64,000 nt of DNA from NCBI RefSeq assembly GCF_000421525.1, contig NZ_ATXE01000001.1:1-64000 (forward strand), given 5' to 3'. The DNA is from Aestuariimicrobium kwangyangense DSM 21549. GTDB lineage: Bacteria; Actinomycetota; Actinomycetes; Propionibacteriales; Propionibacteriaceae. Below are positions 27,111 through 35,213 of the stretch, in pieces; the stretch's first letter is position 1, and the number at the start of each line of letters is the position of its first letter. Below the pieces are notes generated by a model. It saw nothing but the letters and a program-made list of their open reading frames with translations. It was not told the DNA's origin and did not search any database. Position numbers and translations under genes: made by a program.

Positions 27111-29125
27111 GCGATTCCCAGAAGACACCCGCCGCCAACCAGCGCTCGGAGATCGCCGAGACCGCCCGCAAGGCCGGCGCCCAGGGCCACGGCCCCGGCA
27201 TCGGACGGGTCAACGAGAAGGCGGTGGCCTTCGGGCCGTCGCTGAAGCGCCTGCTGGGGCGCTTCGGTGAGCACAAGCCGGCCGCCGCACTGGTGGTGGT
27301 GATGGCCATGCTCGGCGTGGCGTTCAACGTCGTCGGACCGAAGATCCTCGGACGCGCCACCGACTACATCGTCGCTGGTGTGGTGGGCAAGCAGTTCCCG
27401 GCCGGCATCTCCAAGGAGGCCCTGCTCGAGCAGTTGCGGGTCGCCGGGCAGGCAGATCTCGCCGACCTGATCAGCAAGCTGCCGTTGGTTCCCGGGCTCG
27501 GCATCAACACCGACAAGCTGTTGCAGATCCTGGGCATCGCGCTCGGGCTGTACGTGGTCTCGGCGCTGCTGATGGTCGGCCAAGGATGGATCCTCAACCA
27601 CATCGTGAACCGGGGCATCTACCAGCTGCGTCGCGACGTCTCGGAGAAGCTCGACAGCCTGCCACTGTCGTACTTCGACTCGCAGCCGCGCGGCGAGCTG
27701 CTGAGCCGGGTCACCAATGACATCGACAACGTGGCCACCACCCTGCAACAGACCGTCCAGCAGCTGCTCAACTCCGTGTTGATGGTGATCGGCGTGCTGG
27801 TGATGATGCTGTGGGTCGACCCGTGGCTGACCCTGATCACGGTGCTGATCATCCCGGTGTCCGGCGTGATCGCCGGTGTGATCGGCAAGCGCTCGCAGGT
27901 GCAGTTCGCCGGCATGTGGAAGGCGACCGGTGAACTGAACCAGCACATCGAGGAGTCGTTCTCGGGGCACTCGCTGGTGAAGGTCTTCGGACGCCAGCGT
28001 GAGATCGAGCAGGAGTTCTCCCGGCGCAACACCGAACTGCGCCGGGCCTCATTCGGTGGTCAGTTCCTGAGCGGGATCATGATGCCCGTCATGTTCTTCG
28101 TGGGGAACCTCAACTACGTGGCGATCGCTGTCGTCGGGGGTCTGATGGTGGCCTCAGGACGACTGCCCCTGGGCGACGTGCAGGCCTTCATCCAGTACTC
28201 GCGGATGTTCACCCAGCCGATCACCCAGTTGGCCTCGATGGCCAACCTGCTGCAGTCGGGGGTCGCCTCGGCCGAGCGCGTCTTCGAGGTGCTGGACGCC
28301 GACGAGATCACCCCGGAGTCGCATGGGACGTTGCCGGTCACCCAGGGTGAGGTGGAGTTCGAGCACGTGCGCTTCTCGTACACCCCCGATCGTCCGCTGA
28401 TCAGCGACCTGACCCTCTCGGTCGAGCCGGGGCAGACGGTCGCGATCGTCGGGCCCACCGGCGCGGGCAAGACCACGCTGGTCAACCTGCTGATGCGGTT
28501 CTACGAACTCGACGGCGGTCGGATCCTGCTCGACGGGGTCGACGTCGCCTCGGTGCCACGGTCGGCGCTGCGCTCGAAGCTGGGCATGGTGTTGCAGGAC
28601 ACGTGGCTGTTCGGCGGCACGATTCGCGAGAACATCCGCTACGGACGACCCGATGCCACCGATGCCGAGGTCGAGGCCGCGGCGCGCGCGACCTATGTCG
28701 AGCGGTTCGTCCACTCGCTGCCCGATGGCTACGAGACGGTCATCGACGACGAGGGGTCCAACATCTCGGCCGGTGAGAAGCAGTTGATCACCATCGCCCG
28801 CGCCTTCCTGGCCGACCCGGCGCTGTTGATCCTCGACGAGGCCACCTCGTCGGTCGACACCCGCACCGAGGTGCTGGTGCAGCAGGCGATGAATGCCCTG
28901 CGCACCGGTCGCACCTCGTTCGTGATCGCTCACCGCCTGTCGACCATTCGCGATGCCGACCTGATCCTGGTGATGGAGCACGGAGCCATCGTCGAGCAGG
29001 GATCGCACGAGGAACTGCTGACCTCGCGGGGTCACTACTACGAGCTCTACCAGAGCCAGTTCGCGGCGGCCGGTGTGGTCGAGGGCGAGGAGGTCGGTTC
29101 CTCCCCCGCTGTGGGACGCAGCTGA
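27107..29125 (+). CDS. ABC exporter half-transporter with canonical ATP site
   Basis: A 672-aa partner of the preceding subunit. It has an N-terminal extension (about 1-40), six transmembrane helices with an unusually long first periplasmic loop (about 80-135), and an ATPase with GPTGAGKTT, a signature reading ISAGEKQ, Walker B LLILDEATSSVD with the catalytic Glu, and H-loop IAHRLST. The complete set of catalytic residues fits the active half of a heterodimer. The likely role is multidrug or lipid export under TetR control; the substrate is unknown. Confidence 0.92.
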   Translation: MSDSQKTPAANQRSEIAETARKAGAQGHGPGIGRVNEKAVAFGPSLKRLLGRFGEHKPAAALVVVMAMLGVAFNVVGPKILGRATDYIVAGVVGKQFPAGISKEALLEQLRVAGQADLADLISKLPLVPGLGINTDKLLQILGIALGLYVVSALLMVGQGWILNHIVNRGIYQLRRDVSEKLDSLPLSYFDSQPRGELLSRVTNDIDNVATTLQQTVQQLLNSVLMVIGVLVMMLWVDPWLTLITVLIIPVSGVIAGVIGKRSQVQFAGMWKATGELNQHIEESFSGHSLVKVFGRQREIEQEFSRRNTELRRASFGGQFLSGIMMPVMFFVGNLNYVAIAVVGGLMVASGRLPLGDVQAFIQYSRMFTQPITQLASMANLLQSGVASAERVFEVLDADEITPESHGTLPVTQGEVEFEHVRFSYTPDRPLISDLTLSVEPGQTVAIVGPTGAGKTTLVNLLMRFYELDGGRILLDGVDVASVPRSALRSKLGMVLQDTWLFGGTIRENIRYGRPDATDAEVEAAARATYVERFVHSLPDGYETVIDDEGSNISAGEKQLITIARAFLADPALLILDEATSSVDTRTEVLVQQAMNALRTGRTSFVIAHRLSTIRDADLILVMEHGAIVEQGSHEELLTSRGHYYELYQSQFAAAGVVEGEEVGSSPAVGRS

Positions 29126-29163
29126 TCGGCTGTGGCCGCCGAGGGGAACTTGACCGGCCCCTG

Positions 29164-29238
29164 GTCCAGAAATGGCCCCGATTCGCGCTCGTGTCCCCGA
29201 ATCCGGGGATGCGGCGCGAGTCGGGGCCATTTCTGGAC
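29164..29238. repeat. Inverted-end intergenic element 6 (75 bp, long stem)
   Basis: Both ends are GTCCAGAAATGG. Here symmetry extends inward to about 25 bp (GGCCCCGAyTCGCGC), making it the strongest potential hairpin of the family. It lies between the convergent ABC and Gfo/Idh genes. Confidence 0.93.
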
Positions 29239-29246
29239 CGCAGGGG

Positions 29247-30335
29247 TCAGGAGTCGAACGGCATCGATCCGAGCGGGACCGCGGCCGGGCGCTCACAGCT
29301 GCTCTGGATGGTGACCACCCGGTCGGCATGGGCGCTCGCGAGGATGGAGTCCATCACCTCGAAGACATGTCGCCCCAGATCCGCACCCTGCCGCGGCTCA
29401 CGGCCGTGCTCGATGGCGCTGACCAGGTCGGACGCCCCGTAGCCCCGGCCGGCGTCGACGAATCCGGCCCGGTCGGCCACCTCGACCCATCCCGTTGAGG
29501 GGTGCGTGAACAGCCGGGGCGATCCTCCGAACCCATTGGGATCGGGCACCTGCAAGGAACCCTCCTCACCGTGCACCTCCAGATGCGGAAGGGTGCTGGC
29601 TGTCATGTCGAAGCTGGTGATCACCGTGGTCAGGGCCCCGTTCGCGTGCCTCAGCAGCGCCTGCACGTGAGTGTCGACCTCGACCTGGATCGTCTCGCCC
29701 TCACGGGGGGCGTTGTCGGGGACCAAGCGCTCTCCCCTCGTCCGCGAGGCCATGCCGACCACCGCCTCGACAGGGCCGAGCATGGTGACCAGGGCGGTCA
29801 GGTAGTAGACGCCCATGTCGAGCATCGGACCACCACCCGCCGCATAGTAGAAGGCCGGGTTGGGATGCCAGGCCTCGTGACCGGGGCATCCGAAGGCGGC
29901 GATGGCGCTGACGGGGCGTCCGATCTCACCGGCGTCGATGATGGCTCGCGCCGTCTGCACCCCGGTACCCAGCACGGTGTCGGGGGCGACCCCCAGCCGG
30001 GTTCCGGCCTCCCGAGCAGCGCTCAGCATGGCCGTGGCCTCGTCCGGGGTGAGGGCGAACGGCTTCTCCTGGTAGACGTGCTTGCCAGCCCGCAGCAGTT
30101 CGATGGTGGTCGGCGCGTGAGCGGCGGGGGTGGTCAGGTTGAGCACGACCTCCACCTGGGGATCGGCCACCAGTTGCTCGGGGGTGAGCGCCCGCACGCC
30201 CTGTCGGTCGGCGACGGCCTGGGCCACGTCGGGCCGCAGATCGGCCACGGCGACCAGTTCGAGGTTGCGCAGCGCGGGCAGTTGGGCGAGGTACTGACCC
30301 GAGATGTTCCCGAGGCCGAGGATCGCGAGCCTCAT
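29247..30335 (-). CDS. Gfo/Idh/MocA-family oxidoreductase
   Basis: NAD(P)-dependent sugar or inositol dehydrogenase-like enzyme of 362 aa. The Rossmann motif is LGLGNISGQYL, the catalytic-type Lys lies in YQEKPFAL, and a C-terminal sheet domain carries MLDMGVYYLTALVTMLG. ATG at 30335 overlaps the ThuA-like stop (ATGA), so the two are coupled. ThuA-type proteins commonly accompany this family in sugar catabolism. The substrate is unknown. Confidence 0.88.
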   Translation of the reverse strand: MRLAILGLGNISGQYLAQLPALRNLELVAVADLRPDVAQAVADRQGVRALTPEQLVADPQVEVVLNLTTPAAHAPTTIELLRAGKHVYQEKPFALTPDEATAMLSAAREAGTRLGVAPDTVLGTGVQTARAIIDAGEIGRPVSAIAAFGCPGHEAWHPNPAFYYAAGGGPMLDMGVYYLTALVTMLGPVEAVVGMASRTRGERLVPDNAPREGETIQVEVDTHVQALLRHANGALTTVITSFDMTASTLPHLEVHGEEGSLQVPDPNGFGGSPRLFTHPSTGWVEVADRAGFVDAGRGYGASDLVSAIEHGREPRQGADLGRHVFEVMDSILASAHADRVVTIQSSCERPAAVPLGSMPFDS

Positions 30336-31018
30336 CGGGCAGCCCACAGCATTCCGCGCCTGACCAGCAGGTTCACGTGCTCGTTGGCCAATACCTCCGG
30401 GTCATGACCTGGAGTCGCCACGAAGATGCGGCCCTGGCCCCACTGGCGCGTCCACACCGCCGGCGAGGTGACCGGACGATGCCAGGGGTCGTCGTCCGTC
30501 GACGCCTGGGTCGTGGTGGCCAGCACGTCGAGGTAGGTGTCGGTGAGCATCCAGTACTGCTCGGTGTCGAGTTCGAAACTGGGCACGCCCCGGGTGATCG
30601 GGTGGTCGAGAGGCAGCACGTCGATGGTGTGGGGGTTGGACGAGGCCGGGTGACTCGCGAACTGGGCACCGATCAGGTGGAGGTACTCCGAGGCGTTGCG
30701 GAACGAGTCACAGATGCCGCCATGCCAGCCCGCCAGGCCTGTTCCGGCCTTTACCGCGCGCCGAAGTCCCATCACCTCGTCGTGCTCGATGGTGCCCATG
30801 GTGACGCACTGCACGACCAGGTCGACCGACGCCATCAGGTCGGCGTCGGCGTAGGCGGACGTGGAGTCGTGCACCAGCACCTCGAAGTTGTGCTGCTCGA
30901 GATGGGGAACGAACAGGTCGGTGGCGGCGACGGGATGGTGCCCGTCCCACCCTCCTCGCACGATGAGGGCGCGGCGTCTGGTGGTCGGGTCGAATTCGGG
31001 AAGGACGTCAGTGTTCAC
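30332..31018 (-). CDS. ThuA-like domain protein
   Basis: A 228-aa protein of the ThuA/trehalose-utilisation superfamily (class I amidotransferase-like fold): RALIVRGGWDGHHP, GTGLAGWHGGICDSFR and ITRGVPSFELDTEQYW. It is the first gene of a two-gene unit with the Gfo/Idh enzyme. GTG at 31018 directly follows GAGGG. A second ThuA-like gene lies at 48184-48960. The reaction is not established for this subgroup. Confidence 0.85.
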   Translation of the reverse strand: MNTDVLPEFDPTTRRRALIVRGGWDGHHPVAATDLFVPHLEQHNFEVLVHDSTSAYADADLMASVDLVVQCVTMGTIEHDEVMGLRRAVKAGTGLAGWHGGICDSFRNASEYLHLIGAQFASHPASSNPHTIDVLPLDHPITRGVPSFELDTEQYWMLTDTYLDVLATTTQASTDDDPWHRPVTSPAVWTRQWGQGRIFVATPGHDPEVLANEHVNLLVRRGMLWAAR

Positions 31019-31071
31019 CCCTCGACCCCATCACGGACCGGGGGCACCCGAGGCCGAGTCCACGAATGGAC

Positions 31072-32247
31072 TCAGGCGATCGCTCGCGAACTGGCGCCGA
31101 CGACACGGCGGCGGGTGTGTCGGACGGCCACCAGCAGGATGACCAGGCCCAGCACCGCCAGCAGCCCGCAGCCCAGGAAGACCGTTCGGTAGCCCCTGAG
31201 CCCGCCGGCGGCGACGGCGATCAGGCCTCCACTGACGATGGTCCCGATCCTGCGGGTGTTGGTCATCAGGCCAGCGGCGAGGCCGGGCGAAGGGATCATC
31301 TGCTGGAACAAGGTGATGCCGACCCCACTCATGGTGGCGACTCCCCAGGCATTGAGCACCTGCGAGCCGAGCAGCACCACGGGACCTTGGGCGAGCGCCA
31401 TCAGGGGGTAGTAGGCGATGCTGGCGATCGCTCCGCTGACCAGCAGGCCGAGGCTTGACCAGCGCGCGGTGAGTCGTCCGAGCCACAGCAGGGCGGGCAC
31501 CTCGAGTGCCGCCGCCAGCCCCAGGGCAAGTCCGGCCCACCACAGGGACAGGCCGAGCGAGTCGACCACGTGCAGGTTCATCACCGAGATGCCCGCGGCG
31601 TTGGCCGCCTGCATCAGCACGAAGGCGACCATGATCAGCGCGACGATCAGGCGGGGCAGGTCGAGGTGGTCGTCGGGGGCCTTCGCGGGACTGGCCGACC
31701 GGGCGTGCTCGCGCATCAGCAGCACGGTGGTCGCGAGGTTGCCGACCGCGACCAGGGCAAGGGCCCACAGGATGGCGTCATTCCCGAATCCGCTGATCAG
31801 GAACGTGGCCACGGGAGGCCCGATGATCCAGGCCAACGACACCATCGTGCGGGTGTGGACGATGCTCCGCGCCGGTGTGCCGGCCGCCCGCAGGTGCCCG
31901 TAGAGCATCGACATCCCCGTGCCTGCCGGCCCTCCGAGCACCACCAGCGCTGCGACGACGACCGGCAGGCTGGTCGTCGAGGCCAGGACCGCCACCAGCG
32001 CCAGCGTGCACAGCACCGCAGCGATCAGGAACCGCGGGTACTGGCGCGTCCGATCGGCCCAGGCCGGCAGCACGATGGCAGCGACGAAGCCGCCCGCGTT
32101 GGAGATCGCCAGGACCGTCCCCATCTGGGTGGGGGTCATGTCGAGCAGCGCCACCAGGATGAAGGCCAGCGCGGGCGTCAGGAAGGCGAAGTGGAGCCCC
32201 CACAGTCCGGCAGCGGCGGAGGACAGGGCTCGACTGGGTTGGCTCAC
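31072..32247 (-). CDS. MFS permease (possible sugar efflux transporter)
   Basis: A 391-aa membrane protein with about 12 helices. Loop motifs such as PAWADRTRQYPRF between helices 2 and 3 identify the major facilitator superfamily, and the overall pattern resembles SetA-type sugar efflux pumps. GTG at 32247 lies 7 nt after TAGCGT, a leaderless arrangement; extension further upstream crosses element 7. Its position beside ThuA/Gfo genes suggests sugar movement, but this is weak. Confidence 0.82.
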   Translation of the reverse strand: MSQPSRALSSAAAGLWGLHFAFLTPALAFILVALLDMTPTQMGTVLAISNAGGFVAAIVLPAWADRTRQYPRFLIAAVLCTLALVAVLASTTSLPVVVAALVVLGGPAGTGMSMLYGHLRAAGTPARSIVHTRTMVSLAWIIGPPVATFLISGFGNDAILWALALVAVGNLATTVLLMREHARSASPAKAPDDHLDLPRLIVALIMVAFVLMQAANAAGISVMNLHVVDSLGLSLWWAGLALGLAAALEVPALLWLGRLTARWSSLGLLVSGAIASIAYYPLMALAQGPVVLLGSQVLNAWGVATMSGVGITLFQQMIPSPGLAAGLMTNTRRIGTIVSGGLIAVAAGGLRGYRTVFLGCGLLAVLGLVILLVAVRHTRRRVVGASSRAIA

Positions 32248-32254
32248 TGGGGCA

Positions 32255-32260
32255 ACGCTA
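32255..32260 (-). promoter_or_regulatory. -10 hexamer of the MFS gene (leaderless)
   Basis: TAGCGT on the minus strand lies 7 nt before GTG at 32247. Confidence 0.5.
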
Positions 32261-32323
32261 GGGGCAGCCGCACCGCTGGGGGAGGGCGCACCAGTACCCC
32301 CTTCGCCGTGACCGGGTTGGCTC

Positions 32324-32398
32324 GTCCAGAAATGGCCCCGAACGGGGCTTCGGCCGCAGTTGTGGCGGGGACGCTGCCGGTGGGGTCCACTTCTGGAC
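32324..32398. repeat. Inverted-end intergenic element 7 (75 bp)
   Basis: The ends are GTCCAGAAATGG and, inverted, GTCCAGAAGTGG. It lies between divergent MFS and aldo/keto reductase genes. Confidence 0.92.
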
Positions 32399-32502
32399 CG
32401 TGGCCCCCAAGCATCGGAAGGGCATCGGGGTCCCACCAGTGCCTCCCTGCTCGAGGACGCCAGCCCTCACCATGGAAGAGACATCACAGGAAAGGTCACA
32501 CC

Positions 32503-33471
32503 ATGGATCAGGTCAGACTCGGCAACTCAGGCCTTCGCGTCTCGCGGATCGCGCTGGGCTGCATGAGCTTCGGTGAGAAGCGCGGGTTCAACGAGTGGTC
32601 GCTCGACGAGGACGAGGCTGCACCCTTCTTCAGGCAAGCCGTCGACCTCGGCATCACCTTCTGGGACACGGCCAACGTGTACCAGTTGGGCAGTTCGGAG
32701 GAATTGGTCGGTCGGGCCATCAAGAAGTACACCCGCCGCGAGGACGTGGTGCTGGCCACCAAGGTCTTCTTCCCCATGCACGAGGGGCCGGGGGGCCGTG
32801 GGTTGAGCCGTCGGGCCATCATGGAGCAGATCGACGCCTCGCTGACAAGGCTGGGGACCGACTACGTCGACCTCTACCAGATCCACCGCTTCGACCCGGA
32901 GACGCCGGTCGAGGAGACCATGGAGGCGCTGCACGACCTCGTCCGCATGGGCAAGGTCCGCTACCTCGGCGCCTCCTCGATGTGGGCCTGGCAGTTCGCG
33001 ACGATGCAGCACGCCGCCGACCTCAACGGCTGGACCAGGTTCATCTCGATGCAGAACCTGTACAACCTGATCCAGCGCGAGGAGGAGCGGGAGATGTTCG
33101 GACTGCTCGCCCACCAAGGAGTGGGTTCGATCCCTTGGAGCCCGCTGGCCAAGGGCCGGTTGGCTCGTCCGTATGGGGAACACGGGACGACCCGCGGTGA
33201 GGTCGACCCGGTGGCCAAGCGGTTCTTCGGCGACGGCAACGAGGCGATCATCCACGAGGTCGAGCGGATCGCTGCCGACCGTGGCGTGCCGATGGCGCAG
33301 GTGGCACTGGCGTGGGTGCTGAGGAACCCCGTCGTCACGGCGCCGATCGTGGGGGCCACCAAGCTGCACCACCTGGCGGACGCCGTCGCCGCCCTCGACC
33401 TGCAGCTCAGTGACGAGGAGGTGGCCGCCCTCGAGCAGCCCTACATCCCGCAACTGCCCCAAGGATTCTGA
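32503..33471 (+). CDS. Aldo/keto reductase
   Basis: NADPH-dependent carbonyl reductase of 322 aa. The catalytic tetrad residues are in WDTANVYQLGSSE (Asp, Tyr), TKVFF (Lys) and LYQIHRFD (His), with the cofactor region PIVGATKLHHL near the C-terminus. It resembles YajO/YghZ-type (AKR12-like) enzymes. GGAAAGG precedes the ATG at 32503. It stands alone downstream of element 7. Confidence 0.92.
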   Translation: MDQVRLGNSGLRVSRIALGCMSFGEKRGFNEWSLDEDEAAPFFRQAVDLGITFWDTANVYQLGSSEELVGRAIKKYTRREDVVLATKVFFPMHEGPGGRGLSRRAIMEQIDASLTRLGTDYVDLYQIHRFDPETPVEETMEALHDLVRMGKVRYLGASSMWAWQFATMQHAADLNGWTRFISMQNLYNLIQREEEREMFGLLAHQGVGSIPWSPLAKGRLARPYGEHGTTRGEVDPVAKRFFGDGNEAIIHEVERIAADRGVPMAQVALAWVLRNPVVTAPIVGATKLHHLADAVAALDLQLSDEEVAALEQPYIPQLPQGF

Positions 33472-33482
33472 TCGGGCCGGCG

Positions 33483-33507
33483 GACGCTGGTCGAGGGGCC
33501 GAGCGTC
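33483..33507 (+). terminator. Hairpin after the aldo/keto reductase
   Basis: GACGCT (33483-33488) pairs with AGCGTC (33502-33507) with a 13-nt loop. There is no T-run. It sits just before the next gene's TAGCCT -10 and ribosome site. Confidence 0.4.
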
Positions 33508-33527
33508 ACCGGTAGCCTGAAGGAGCC

Positions 33528-34124
33528 ATGACGATCCACAGCTCCCATCCCTTCCTCGGCCAGCAACGCGACGCGGGCCGCCAGTTGCGGGGACGACTGG
33601 GCGCACGGGTGTCCATCTGGACCGCCGGGCTGCTGCCGGGCACCAGTCATTCCCTGTCCGAGCAGGTTTCGGCCCCTGCCGACCAGTCCCTCGGTGTTCC
33701 CATGGACCAACGTGCTGCGGGGCTGACCGTCAGTTCCATGATGGTCGCGGCTGGGGACCCCTGGCGGGTCGTGGCGCTGCTCGACCCCGACGCCGCCTTC
33801 ACCGACCGTCTGCAGAGCACCGGCAGCGCCGTGGTGAACCTGGTCGACTGGCCCGACCGTCACCTCGCCGACATCTTCGCGGGCCTCGCCCCCGCGCCCG
33901 GCGGCCCCTTCGCTGCGGCGGAGTTCGAGTCGACGCCCTGGGGGCCACACCTGCAGAGCTCGGCGACGTGGGCCGGACTGGAGCTCGAGTCGTCCGTCGA
34001 GGTGGGCTGGTCGCTGCAGGTGACCTGCATCGCCGCCCAGATCTCGCTGGGGGACGACGCCGAGCCCCTCCATCACGTGCGCGGCCACTACGTCAACGGG
34101 TTCGGACGCGGCGCCTCGCACTGA
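33528..34124 (+). CDS. Flavin reductase-like FMN-binding protein
   Basis: A 198-aa protein whose middle resembles the flavin-reductase-like split-barrel domain: GLTVSSMMVAAGDPWRVVALLDPDAAF and STGSAVVNLVDW. Such proteins bind FMN and reduce it or act with a monooxygenase. GAAGGAG lies before the ATG and TAGCCT just upstream. Its 3' end overlaps the convergent AbiEi/DUF559 gene by 32 bp. No partner oxygenase is nearby. Confidence 0.82.
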   Translation: MTIHSSHPFLGQQRDAGRQLRGRLGARVSIWTAGLLPGTSHSLSEQVSAPADQSLGVPMDQRAAGLTVSSMMVAAGDPWRVVALLDPDAAFTDRLQSTGSAVVNLVDWPDRHLADIFAGLAPAPGGPFAAAEFESTPWGPHLQSSATWAGLELESSVEVGWSLQVTCIAAQISLGDDAEPLHHVRGHYVNGFGRGASH

Positions 34125-34992
34125 CCTTTGCCCGGCTGATGGCCCGACGGACCATGCGGATCATGGCCGCAGGATCGGCCAGCATCGCCCAGGTGATGTT
34201 GAGGACCGTCCACCCGGCCTCGACATAGAGGGCGTTCCGGCGCTCCCGGTCGCGCTCGAACGCCTCACGATTGCCATGCACCGCGTAGCCGTCGAACTCG
34301 AAGCCGAGACGCAGCCCGGGGAAGGCGACATCCAGGGCGACCCGGCCTGCGGAGAGGGCAACCCAGTGGTTCGCCACCCACCCCTTCACACCGCCCACCC
34401 TCAATTCGCGGTGAAGTCCCCGCTCACCCTGCGACCACGGGTTCGTCCTCGACGCCAGAACGACCGGACGACGGGCCGCATTGGCGTGTCGTCCGCAGTG
34501 GGCCCGCCATGCGTCGAAGAGGTCATCCAACTTGATGGCCCGTTCCCTCAGTGCCGTGTCGATGGCCTCACCGGAGTCATGAGCAGCGCGTTGGACGGCC
34601 GTCCACGCCGAGCGCGTGACCCGCAGGCCCTCACGAGTCACCACCTGCTCGTCCGGCACCACACTCCGCGAGAGCCGGAGCCACGCTGGACCATGGCGCT
34701 TGCGGCGGCTGTGCACCTGCACCCGGCCGACCTTCGCCATGGGCCAGAACGTCAACTGCGCTGCGGCCAGACCCGAGACGACCGCATCCGGGTCCCAGAG
34801 CCGGATGGCGGCGCACCTGACGCGCAGGTCGCAGGCCACCGCAGCAGGGGCGTAGATCCCCGGCAGCACTCTGGCGATGGCCCCTTCCTCCAGCAGCCGA
34901 GACAGCATCCGCCGTTGCCGCGGCAGACAGTCTCGCGAGGCGACGACGCCTTCGGTGGCGAACAGATGGTCGAGTTCGGTGCGGGAGTTCAC
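34093..34992 (-). CDS. AbiEi-like N-domain plus DUF559 (Vsr-like nuclease fold)
   Basis: A 299-aa protein of a group common in actinobacteria. The N-terminal winged-helix region (about 8-80, ASRDCLPRQRRMLSRLLEEGAIARVLPGIYAP) resembles AbiEi antitoxins. The C-terminal DUF559 part (about 205-290) has LDVAFPGLRLGFEFDGYAVHGNREAFERDRERRNAL, like a very-short-patch-repair nuclease fold. No AbiEii toxin is adjacent, so a toxin-antitoxin role is unlikely to be complete here. Function is unknown. Confidence 0.8.
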   Translation of the reverse strand: MNSRTELDHLFATEGVVASRDCLPRQRRMLSRLLEEGAIARVLPGIYAPAAVACDLRVRCAAIRLWDPDAVVSGLAAAQLTFWPMAKVGRVQVHSRRKRHGPAWLRLSRSVVPDEQVVTREGLRVTRSAWTAVQRAAHDSGEAIDTALRERAIKLDDLFDAWRAHCGRHANAARRPVVLASRTNPWSQGERGLHRELRVGGVKGWVANHWVALSAGRVALDVAFPGLRLGFEFDGYAVHGNREAFERDRERRNALYVEAGWTVLNITWAMLADPAAMIRMVRRAISRAKVSARRRVRTR

Positions 34993-35043
34993 CTGAGGGT
35001 TGTGCTCGAAAGCTGCCGCTCAGTCCCAGCGGCTGGGCGAGCT

Positions 35044-35052
35044 TGTGGACAA
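35044..35052 (-). promoter_or_regulatory. Isolated DnaA box
   Basis: TGTGGACAA (minus-strand TTGTCCACA) is a perfect actinobacterial DnaA box ending 2 bp before element 8. A one-mismatch copy (TGTGGACAG) lies inside that element. Confidence 0.5.
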
Positions 35053-35054
35053 CT

Positions 35055-35129
35055 GTCCAGAAGTGGTCCCGGCTGTGGACAGTTCGCCTGCTCCACGGCC
35101 CAGCGGGGCATTCGGGGCCACTTCTGGAC
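35055..35129. repeat. Inverted-end intergenic element 8 (75 bp)
   Basis: Both ends are GTCCAGAAGTGG, so the A-to-G change at position 9 occurs in both arms. It lies between the start of the AbiEi/DUF559 gene and the end of the M81 gene (both minus). Confidence 0.92.
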
Positions 35130-35213
35130 AGGCCGAGTGCCTGAGGGGCGAAGCCGGACGAGCGCGCTCACTCCTCCCTGTCACCCAGAGAGCGGCGAGG
35201 AGACCGCGAGCCC

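Noticed and set aside
34093-34992. A complete AbiE toxin-antitoxin pair
   Set aside because: Only the AbiEi-like N-domain is present and it is fused to DUF559. No AbiEii nucleotidyltransferase gene is adjacent.
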